This document shows, piece by piece, positions 24,801 through 36,800 of a stretch of DNA of 64,000 nt. Positions within the stretch are counted from its first letter, which is position 1. Each line of letters opens with the position of its first letter. The DNA comes from Ctena decussata (Eukaryota; Mollusca; Bivalvia; Lucinida; Lucinidae), in assembly GCA_963989385.1 (NCBI GenBank), contig OZ022499.1:47605757-47669756 (forward strand). The letters are read 5' to 3'. The notes beneath the pieces are model-generated. The model ran no database searches. It was not told where the DNA came from and was given only the letters and a program-made list of their open reading frames with translations. The position numbers and the translations under genes are program-made.

Positions 24801-27800
24801 CCGTTTTAAGGTGAATGGATACACTTTCAGGTGAAGCAACTCTGCCGTTTTTAATTTTGCCTCCCTTCAAAATGGGATCAACTCTTGAAGACAAGAGTTT
24901 GCTCCCTTAGGAGCAAATTTTTTTCCTTAAGAGCAGATCCCAAGGTGACCAGATGCTGAAACAGATAGTTGGAGTGCCAGATGCCTGAATACTGCATATG
25001 CATTCTTTGGCATTCCCAGTGGTGCATTAAATGTGACTGCTTAAGACAGGTACTTGCTTCATACATGCAGACTTAACTTATTTTGCTTTTAAAGGATCTG
25101 GAAAAGTGGTCATTAATACAGGTAATCTTAAAGTAGATGGTTTGACTGTTCCAAAGCAAATGCTTCAAGCGAAACAAAATTTTTAACATATACTATAGCA
25201 GCCCTGGTTGTGAAGTATTCTGTCTTACCTGGCACTTGTTTTGCCCAGCTTATGGTGATGACAAGTTCTCTATCGGCTAAGTCAGATATCACTGTTAGAA
25301 ACTTAGTTTCATCGTTGTCACCTCGAGAATCATAGTGAGAATACAACTTCTCCAACTGGGTTTCTATATGTAATAACTGTAAGAGGAGTTTGTTATCTGA
25401 AACTAAAGACAAAGATTAGTGTCAGCAGGGATTCTAATGCCAGGGGCCTCCATAAGCTTTTCACATTTTTAGAGCTATAAGTATCAGCAGACTTGATTTT
25501 ATGTAGACTAAAGACTTCTTTAAGCTGACCATGTTTTGAGTAACTGGTCCCAGGTCTTTGTTGCATATGCAGTTCCTACAGTCGTAAGTATCTTTTCTTG
25601 CCTTCCATACTGTTTTTATCGAGTAAACTCTTAGAGCAACAATGCATTCTTTCACATTTTCTGAGGGCAAAAGTGTTTATTTTGAAACTGAACAGACTGA
25701 CTGTATAGTACTTCAAAGACTTCCAGAAATACAACAGCATGTTCTTACTGCCAATAACAGTGAAAGAACATCTGTACCAGTTGTGCTAACTCCTGCAAGA
25801 GCAATATCTGTGAAACTGAACAGCTAGAATTCATGAGACGCATCCTCAGAATATCTGTCTTGAGGCATATTGCAAACTTCACAGGCCAAAAACTGTCTGT
25901 GCACAAGCAGTGTTTGGTCAGGGTGTGTCCAGACTAAAAATTTTACACTTGAAGTGCCAGAAATGAAAATATATGCAGATGAATCTGCAAACAGTGTAGA
26001 TCTAGATGAGGTAGCTCATGAGCTGCCTCATCTGACTCTACGCTGTTTGCCCTCTAGTCTCTGAATTTTCAATATGATATAGCTTGAATGCTCTATGATA
26101 CAGCTTGGAAGCAACATCTTTTATAAATTTTGCAGACCTAAATTCTATTTCTGCTTTTTGGGCACTTTAGAGTGTGTGTTGTGTGAGACTGTTAGGCATA
26201 CTCAGTTAGCTTTGTTGTGATTAGAAAACTAATTTGAAAGTATTTAGATACAAGTTTTGTCGTGTAAGAGAAGATACTAAAATCCCTATGTTGATAATAC
26301 AGGTGAGAAATCAACTTATTAAAACTGTTTTAAAATATAAAGATCAAGTTATCTTACGCTTTATCAAGTCAATTGCTTTTAAACATATCAATTCTTCAGA
26401 TTAAGTACATTCAAACCTTTGCTTTTCTCCCGAAAGATGTTATAAACCAAAAGATGCAGTACATCTTGAAGAATCACAATACACCTCCACAGCAACAATC
26501 TTATCAGAGTCTACATTTCTGATGAAAATAATAGTAAGAATCACAATATTCTGCCTTTGAATTTGGCTGTTCTATTCATTATTTGAGGGATGATTAATAC
26601 GAAAAAGAACAAGAGGGCCATGGTGGCCCTGAATCGCTCACCTGAGCATTAATCAGTTCACTGCTCTGGTGAAGATTTATAAGAGTTTTTACCATACATG
26701 GGAATGGCGGCCACCTTGGTCATGTGACCAAGATCATTTGAAGAACTTTCAATCCTTTGACCCATGTGCAGGCTCCATAATTATGAAATTTGAGTTTAGT
26801 CTGCCCAGTGGTTTCAGAGATGTTTGAAAATGTTTATGGATGGATGACAGAGGCAGCTAACACCAATACTGTTAGGCTCAGGTGAGCTGAAAATGGCAGA
26901 GTTGCTTCTCCGAAAAGTTCCCGTTCATCTTGAGTTCCTTCTCCGAAAAGTTCCCATTCATGTTGAGTTCCTATGGATTTGAACTAGACTGAACTAAGCA
27001 AAGACAGATGATAAAATGGTAGCATCATTATCTCACTGTGGTGAAACTAATGTATTCCAAGGAGTTTGTGGCTGGCATCATTGCAATGTTAGTTCTGATT
27101 CTTGCAGCATAACTTAATTTAGATTTGACCTAGTGACCTAGCTTTTAACCCGACATGACCCAGTTTCAAATTTGACCTAGATTTTATGGAGAAAAACATT
27201 CTGACAAAATTTCATGAAGATTGGATCAAAACTGTGCCCTCTAGGGTGTGCAAAAAGTTTTTCTAAGATTTGACCTGGTGACCTAGTTTTTGACCTGACA
27301 TGACCCATTTTCAAACCTGGCCTGGATATCGTGAGGATAAACATTCTGACAAAGGTTCATGAAGATTGGATCAAAACTGTGCCCTCTAGAGTGTACACAA
27401 GGTCGTTCTTATATCTGACCTAGTGACGTAGTTTTTGACCAGACATGATCTACTTTCAAACTTGGCCTAAATATTGTGACGAAAAACATTCTGACAAAGT
27501 TTCAAAAAGATTGGATCAAAAATGTGTCCTCTAGAGGGTACACAAGTTTTTTCTAAGATCTGACCTAGTTTTTGACCCGACATGACCCAGTTTCAAACTT
27601 GGCCTAGATATTGTGAGGATAAACATTCTGACAAAATTTCATTAGGTTTGGATCAAAACTGTGACCTCGAGAGCATACACAAGGTTTTGCTGATATTTGA
27701 CCTAGTTTTCGACCCTTCATGACCCAGTTTCAAACTTGGCCTGGATATTGTAAGAATAAACATTCTGACAAAGTTTCATTGAGATTGGATCAAAACTGTG

Positions 27801-30800
27801 TCCTCTGGAACGTATACAAGGTTTTCCTTATATTTGACCTGGTGACCTAGTTTTTGACCTGACATGACCTAGATTCAAACTTGATATAGATTTCATGAAG
27901 ATAAACATTCTGACAGAGTTTCATGAAAATTGAATCAAAACTGTGCCCTCTAGGGTGTACACAAAGTTTTTCTAAGATTTGACCTAGTGACCTAGTTTTT
28001 GACCCAACGTGACCCAGTTTCATAGGGGGCTCAGATATATGGACAATACTCATTTTGACATAATTTCATGAAGATTGGATCAAAACTATGCCTTCTAGTG
28101 TGTATGCAAGGTTTTTCTAAGATTTGACCTAGTGACCTAGTTTTTGACCCGACATGACCTACTTTCAAACTTGGACTAGAGTTTATGGAGATAAAGGTTC
28201 TGACAAAGTTAAATAAAGATGGGATCAAAACTGTGTCCTCTAGAGTGTACACAAGGTTTTTCTATGATTTGACCTAGTGACCTAGTTTTTGACCCAACAT
28301 GACCCAGTTTCAAACTAATCCTACATATAACTAGGATAAACATTCTGACAAAGTTTCATGAACTTTGGATGAAAACTGTGCCTTCTAGAGTGTACACAAT
28401 GTTTTTCTAAGATTTGAACTAGTGACCTAGTTTTTGACCCGACATGACCCAGTTTCAAACTTGGCCTAGAGTTTATACAGGTGAACATTCTGACAATGTT
28501 TCATAAAGGTTGGATCAAAACTGTGTCCTCTAGAGCGTTTACAAGGTTTTTCTATGATTTGACCTAGTGACCTAGTTTTTGACCCGGCATGACCTAGTTC
28601 CAAATTTGACCTAGATAGTATAAGGATAAACATTCTGACAAAGTTTCATGAACTTTGGATCAAAACTGTGCCTTCTAGAGTGTACACAAGGTTTTTCTAA
28701 GATTTGACCTAGTGACCTAGTTTTTGACCTGACATGACCCAGTTTCGAACTTGGCCTAGAATTTATGGACATAAACATTCTGACAAAGTTTCATAAAGAT
28801 TGGATCAAAACTGTGTCCTCTAGAGCGTACACAAGGTTTTTCTATGATTTGACCTAGTGACCTAGTTTTTGACCCGACGTGACCCAGTTTCAAACTTATC
28901 CTAAATATTACAAGGATAAACATTCTGACAAAGTTTCATGAACTTTTGATGAAAACTGTGCCTTCTAGAGTGTACACAAGGTTTTTCTAAGATTTGACCT
29001 AGTGACCTAGTTTTTGACCCAACATGACCCAGTTTCGAATCTGGTCTAGATTTTATGGAGATAAACGTTCTGACAAAGTTTCAGAAAGATTGGATCAAAA
29101 CTGTGCCCGCTAGAGTGTACACAAGCAAAAGTTGACGGACGTCCGGACGTCCTGACGGACACACGTACGACGGACATCACGGTATCCCAAAAGCTCATCC
29201 TGAGCACTTCGTGCTCAGGTGAGCTAAAAAGTGTGGACCCTTATCAGACAGGTCCTTAAACTAATCTGGGTCTACACTGTTTGAAAATGCTTCTTTTTTT
29301 CTGCCTACCCAGTTTGAAGGCAAAAAATACAGAAAAAGAATATCAGAATCTTTTTTTCTTGACATCATTCAGGTATTTTTGTAATATTAATTGAATAGGT
29401 TTTTGGGTTTGTTTTTATTTTTTTGATTGATCTGTTCTATTTCCAGAAACAAAGCATTGTCTGCCAATTGCAATAATAGGAAAATGCACAGGGATGTATA
29501 TTTCATGAATGTCACATTCCAGACGGTATTTTTAAGTATTAGCATCAGAAAATCGAAGCTCTACAAGGATGGGTTCTGATGATAATTCCACAATAATTTC
29601 TCTTCATTCCCCATACAATATGTGTTGGGACCCCTCATTATAGAAGCTCTAATGACAGTTCCCACCACTTTATGTACGAAATAAGAACAATATGAACAAT
29701 TTAACACAAAATATGTTGGCTTGAAATTTTCGTCATTGTACATGTTATCGAGACCTTGTTGACTTACATGTAGATGTGTCCAGACAAGGTTTTTTCACAA
29801 TGGGGAAGACATGCTGAACATATTGGTATGGTTCTGGACTTCTTTTGTACTTCTGACGACCACCTCTTACTCGGTCTAGCCGCACACCTGAAATACACAA
29901 TTATCAAATTGTAAAGAAATATAAACTATGCTCCAGGCAAGACAGAAACAGCAAGAAAAATATGAAGTGAACATTTCAAAGTGGGATTAACTAATGCACA
30001 TTTCAAAGAATGAAAACAAGCAAAATTTAAATCTATGAAAATCGATTAGTCGGGGAAGGATGCAGAGGATAAAAGAAGTAAAAGATGAAGGCATGTGCAG
30101 TAATTAGGTCTTATATGGCACTTCACCACACTAATTCAAGATGAACTGTGAAGGAGTAGAAGATGGTAGTGAGTTCTCTCCCTTTACCAATATAGGTTAG
30201 GAAGGTAACAGTTTGCAAAGGAGGCAATCAAACTGCTTCCCCTTGTAAGATATTAACTTTCCTTACCTAAGTTAAAAGAAGTTATCTAGCAGTGTAAGGG
30301 ACATACCCCAGCAGCATCCCTTTATGGTAACAGATCTTGATGCCCAAGGACAGTGTTTGCAGGCAACTTAACAAAAGCAAAATATATAAACCCTCACTAT
30401 ACCCCTGTTGAGCATGGACCAAGCTCATCGTCACTTAATTTCCTCCTTAGACTGTGGCCTTTATTTTATGGTTTAGTGATTTCACATTTCCTTTCTACTC
30501 ATAAAGTTTAGGGTAACAATACTTGCTGACCATGGGAATCAAGCCCTCATCAGGCACACAATGTTGTCTTCTGACAACTCTTACTCTATATCTGACTGTC
30601 CTACTGGCAGTGTTTTTTTTTTCTTTTTCAAAGCTTACAAAGGCATTCTCTTTCAGACAAACACCTCCTGACCTACTCAGACTTGCATTTAACAAGTGGA
30701 CACTTTTACATTTTTCACCATGAAAGAAAAAAGAGATGAAAAATTAAGCACTGAACATGCTACTTCATGAGGTACAGGTTAATCATGCAGGTCAGACTTG

Positions 30801-33800
30801 CATTTAACAGGTGGACACTTTTACATTTTTCACTTTTTTTTTCCACGGTGATCATTCAAAGTGAGATCCTTATGCTAAATCCTTTACCATGTGAACGTGT
30901 CACCATGGTCTGTCAGTATCAAGTAAGATGTCTTTTTAAGTGTAATTTTCTTAATAACAATAGAAAAAGTGTTGAATTAAATGTCGTCAAACTGAGTATT
31001 GTCATAAAAAATATGCCTTCTACAGGTGACATACAATATTTTAATAGCTATAAAAATGCTTACTAGGTGTCTTGTCTGACACTATCATTTGTACCATCAA
31101 AAAATTCAAAACTATTAAAAAATATTTGTAAATGTTTTAAAAGCATACCTGTCTTGATCATTGCATTCTTTTTTTAATTTTATTTTTTTGTATGACTATA
31201 ATATTAAGTAAGACAAAAACTAAATGATCAACATGCCTAAAATTAATAACATCTCAACTCAAAGCACACACCCTAAGAAGTAGATCTTAAAGGATCCTAA
31301 AATTAGAGAGTATGTTATGGTACCATGTAATCATTTTTTTCTTCTTGAGAACCATTAATTTTAAAAGTGCATATTTATTTTACTTGACAATCTTTCTCAC
31401 CTGTCCAGACATTTTAGTTCTGCTTTTTGAACATGAACACATTTGCTATAGTGGTTCACTTGACTGATTATAACTGTCTTACTACTAACGTGGGTCAACA
31501 TCTAATCATTTCTCTCTTTTCTCAATAAGACATTATATTGTGGTGCCTCCTGACTCTACGACAACTATCATATTTATTTGGCTATAAAACAGGTTCTCCC
31601 CTCTCTAAAATTTACCCTCTAAAACAATCCTGAAAATCTACTATATCCATCTTATAAGATGGATCTAGATTTTTGGGATAAAACACCGCATTAAAACTGA
31701 AGATATATAGTAAAAATGATAAGTTCTTTTAATTACAGTATAACAGCAGGGACTCATGCTTACCCTCGCCAGTGCCTGATAAAATCCAAACTTAATGTAC
31801 AGATTTGATGTAAATATTAACAATGGACAGATGGATGGACAGACACAATCATTCAAGGACTTGTATTAAACCAACTCTACACAAAACTTTAATGCCACTG
31901 TTATGCAAAATGTTTCATGGAACAATAAGTCAATTTTCATTCATTATGGATTGGCTACTATGAAATACACTGAAAACTTATATTTCTCTATAATCCGAGC
32001 CCTATACTCTGACCTTTCACTTTTGTGAATGGTAAGAGTAAACTACATGTAGCTGCCAAAAAAGCCCAAATTTGCCATGACTGCATGGTAGCGGCATTTA
32101 TTTCGTTGAAAAAAATGTGTTCAGTCCCACCAAAACAGCATTCACGTTTTAACATATTTATTTACCTGTATGAACCAGAATAATAAAAATGTATTTTAAA
32201 CAAGTTTTAGATGGGTCAGAATCAGTACTGTCAATGCTAAAATAAATAGCAGTTATAGAATAGAAGTTTTGCTTACTCTCAGAAAAGGTTATTTACAACT
32301 TTGGAATGTCACCAGGTAAAATATTATTCTCCTTTTGCAATTTGATTATTATACACAAGAAAACCACATGATATGCAAACAGAAGCTGGAATACGAGCAC
32401 TCCTGGGATAAAAGACTAACAGGGGCCTAGTAGCCCACATCACCTAAATTTTAAGCTGGGCCCCTGAAATTTTGGAGAAAATGCTCATACCCCTAATGTT
32501 AAATTTTGAATTGTAGAAGTGTGGGCCCTTAAGTCAAAATTGTTAGTCTTTATCCCTGCACTCATGGTTTTTCAATGCTTACATCCTCTGATGCTAAAAG
32601 TCACCAATAACAAATATCAGAAGGCTTTTGTTAGTCAGATTAATTTTTCTATATTTTGATATGTTTCTATCCAACTGCATGAGATTACTGTTCTCAAATG
32701 GCAAAATAAACGTGTGAGATATTCAATAATATTGAAGGTTTATTCTGTTGTGTTCTTGATCTGTTTGTACTCTGAAATACTTATGAATAAAATTTGTTTT
32801 ATACTAAGGAAAACTAAAAAGGCAAACATTAGCAGAATAAATCATTGTAAATTTGTCCAGTATTATATTGTAGCATGGTGAACTTGAACTCTATCCAGTA
32901 TGTGTGTCCTCAGACCTTTGTAACTTACAATAATATGTCAATGTTTACATTGTTTGAACACCAGGAAAAATTTGCAATTACAATAAGGATTAATGGCATT
33001 TTAAAAGCAAATGGAAATCAGCATACTATTAAAGTTAAACAAGTCTATCCAACACCTACAATTTACTAAGAGAGGAATAATTTATTAGGTACCTATATAT
33101 ACTAGTACAGTTCATGTTTAATTTCCTATTAAAAAGACATTAAATAGAAAAATTATGACAGAATGCAAAACTGCTCTGTCTTAATTAATTGTCTGCAATT
33201 ATAATAGCAAGCCATTACCAAGAAAAACCACAGCTCAGCAAAGTCTAGTCTAGTCTGTCGGAAAAATGGAACAGTTTGGTTTTGAAATGCATCCAAATGA
33301 TATAGATGGAATGGAACCAGTGCAGACCCCATTCAGACTGCTGCTTTAATTACAAGTAATGGGACAGACAGGTCTGAGCAAACAGTGCAGACCCACCCTG
33401 AAAAGTTGGTCCAGTAAAGTAGTTTGCATACTGTCTTACCAGATTTAATGTATTCTGACACTTTTCCCTACTAATTTCCATAATATACTCATCCACCTCC
33501 AGTCATGGAAAAGTCCATTAACTCTTTGAAGGAACGTTTTTGATAGTGTTGGCTGCATGGCAAAGGGTGTGAAACAGTGCAGTCTGGACTGTGTCAAAAC
33601 TGTTTGACAGGGCAAATGATTTCTAATTAGCTTTTAAATGAAAATTGTTGAATTTGCAAAAAGCATAGATTCAGATGTGGCACCGCCTCATCTATTTCTA
33701 CAATGTTTGCACTCTCAATATCTCTCAATGTGACACAGTCTACACCAAATTTTCTTTTTCAAATTTTGTAGACTTAAATTTTGTTGTCGGCTAAGATGTT

Positions 33801-36800
33801 GTTATATGGTAAAACTACGCATTTAGATTTTGTTCAGACTTGTAGACAAATCTTTTTTGTCAATAAACATGTCAGAAAACTGAACTTAAACTAGATCTGA
33901 ATGGAAAAAACAGTCCCATAAACCACACTTGGTCAATTCCAGTGATAAACCTATTCATTCATATACTATCAGGATTATTGTTCGAATTAGGTCAACCCCA
34001 AAAGGCAGTATCTGCAAAATCATGAACTACATTTGAAGGACCGGGTATCGTAATACAGTAAAAAATTGGGACATGAGAGTGCAGACCCAAGCAAGAAGGA
34101 GCAGTATAATCAGGGTCTACCCTGTCTGCCATTCCATCTGCATCTTGCATACACATTACTGCATTGTAAAAACAACCTGTTCCACTTTAGACCAATTTCG
34201 GCATTAATTTACATGCCCAATCTAGAAAACTTTCCCACTGAGCACACAAGGTCGAATCAATATTGAATAAACCTTGATTCAACGTCATGACATGATGTTG
34301 AATCAAGGTTGAATCAATATTGATTCAACCTTGTGTGCCTGCTGGGAAATATAATAGCCCACAAATCAAGAGAGAAGCACTTGAGCAAACAGTGCAGCCC
34401 CGTGGCCAATATCAGACTGCTCCTAAGAAGTCCTCTGATTTTGGGGCTTCATTTGCCATTCTGCCTATGATTTTGGGGCTTCATTTGCCATTCTGCCTAT
34501 GATTTTAAGACACATTGTTAGTCATTAAAATAAACTTTAGGATAATTATGGTAAGTGGACTCAGTGTTGAAATACTGACTGTAATAATTAGGCAGATTTA
34601 AACAACCAGGTAGGATAAAGTTATTGCCTTTTACTATCAGGATCTAAATGTAAATTCGGTTAGATAAAGATAGGCGAGCTGGCTAAGTACATTTGATCTT
34701 GGTATTTTGCAATACTGAATGATAACAAAACTATAAAAGAAACAATATCCTTTGAAGTAAAGTACACTTGATCTACTAATAAACTTGCATCAGTCAAGAC
34801 AATATGTGTAATTAGTTCAACAGTGCTGCAAAGTATCTCCAGCTAAGTGTGCACAAGTTAACACCAAACCAATCTCTTTAATTATTACACTGTTTCACTA
34901 TAGACACTGACAAGTGTCTATTCAATACAATTTTGTCAGTATAAAATATGACAATTTGCACTTAGTACCAATTTTGCAGCAGTGTAATAGAAGTATTGCA
35001 AAGGACTGGTAAGGGTTTTATTAACCATTAGTCTGTTGGTCCCGGACCAGTGATTTCTGTATCAGCTGGTCCTCCAGACCAACTAAATTTTATGTTTATT
35101 GCATAAAGGTTATAATGAAAACCAGCAGAAATACCGAGAGGACCAGTTAGCTGGTCCTGTGGACCAGTTGGGTTTTGGACTGTATCATAAACCCTGCGCA
35201 GTGGTTGCAAACCAATCTCCCATTCCAATTTTTCTTATTTTTATATTCAGAGGTAAAAGCAGAAAACCCACATGAAGCAGGAGCGGCTGTAGTGTAGTGG
35301 ATAACACTCCGGACTACCAATCCAGGGATCGCAAGTTCGAACCCCCGCTTCTCCGGTCTTTCGGATGAGACTTTAAACCGAGGTCCCGTCTCCATATGAC
35401 CTCGTTGTTGGTGGGACGTTAAACCCGAGTTCACTCACTCACTCACCCCACATGAAGCAAGATTTACCATAAACAGGAAGGTAATATTATTCTGATCTAA
35501 ACCCCATTCAGCTCTGATATTTTAACAGATTTTTTCATGATTTTTATGCAGTTATATAGCAAAGGGGCATGGGCAGATTACTCATGTGCAGTGAAGTTTT
35601 TACCACCATTTTACTGTGATCACTTGTTGTAAGTTTCAAAACAATCACTAACAAGAGCTGTCGCCAGCATAGCTCGCCTGAATTGGTGCTTGCCCATCAC
35701 TCAGCCGCTATGGTGGTGTGGACTCTATGAATAAAACTTCATGCAAGCATGTTTTATAATGAAAAACATTTATAAACAAAAGCTATCTCAGAAATAAGTC
35801 TTAAAATAAAATTAGAATAAAAAAAATGAAATGAAATTTCAAAGTCCATGAGCTTGAGGTAAAAAAAAAAACTGACGGGTGGGGGGTGGGGGGGTGGGGG
35901 CTATGTGGACTGCTATGCATAAAACTTCATGCAAGCATGTCCATGATGAAAACACAAAAGCTATCTCAGAAATAAGTCTTAAAATAAAATTAAAAAACAA
36001 GAGGGCCATGGTGGCCCTGAATCGCTCACCTGAGCATTAATCAGTTCACTGGCTCTGGTGAAGATTTATAAGAGTTTTTACCATACTAACATTTGACCTA
36101 GTTTTTGACCCGACATGACCCAGTTTCAAACTTGGCCTGGATATTGTAAGAATAAACATTCTGACACGGTTTCATTGAGATTGGATCAAAACTGTGCCCT
36201 CTGGAGCGTATACAAGGTCGTTCTTATATTTGACCTAGTGACCAAGTTTTTGACCCGACACGACCCAGTTTCAAACTTTACCTAGATTTCATTAAGATAA
36301 ACATTCTGACAGAGTTTCATGAAGATTGGATCAAAACTATGCCCTCTAGGGTGTACACAAAGTTTTTCTAAGATTTGACCTTGAGCCGACGTGACTCAGT
36401 TTCACAGGGGTCTTAGATATATGGACAATAAACATTTTGACATAGTTTCATGAAGATTGGATCAAAACTATGCCTTCTAGTGCTTACATAACGTTTTTCT
36501 AAGATTTGACCTAGTGACCTAGTTTTTTACCCGACATGACCTACTTTCAAACTTGGCCGAGAGTTTATGAAGATAAACATTCTGACAAAGTTTCATAAAG
36601 ATTAGATCAAAACTGTGTCCTCTAGAGCGTACACAAGGTTTTTCTATGATTTGACCTAGTGACCTAGTTTTCGATCCAACATGACCCAGTTTCGAACTTG
36701 TCCTACATATTATGAGGATAAACATTCTGACAAAGTTTCATGAACTTTGAATCAAAACTGTGCCTTCTAGAGTGCACACAAGGTTTTTCTAAGATTTGAC

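Larger units (their letters stand above)
25403..29767 (-). other. ERR intron 3
   Basis: A 4365-nt intron. About half of it is the 145-bp tandem array and its element ends (27116-29228); a short related element (26609-26893) and a palindromic MITE (25950-26172) occupy much of the remainder. Confidence 0.85.

Noticed and set aside
27847..28252. Minus-strand frames with a [21 protein letters not shown] pattern, also at 36519-38609
   Set aside because: The same peptide recurs at each 145-bp unit because it is the translated tandem repeat, with frequent stops. No protein family is known to me with it.
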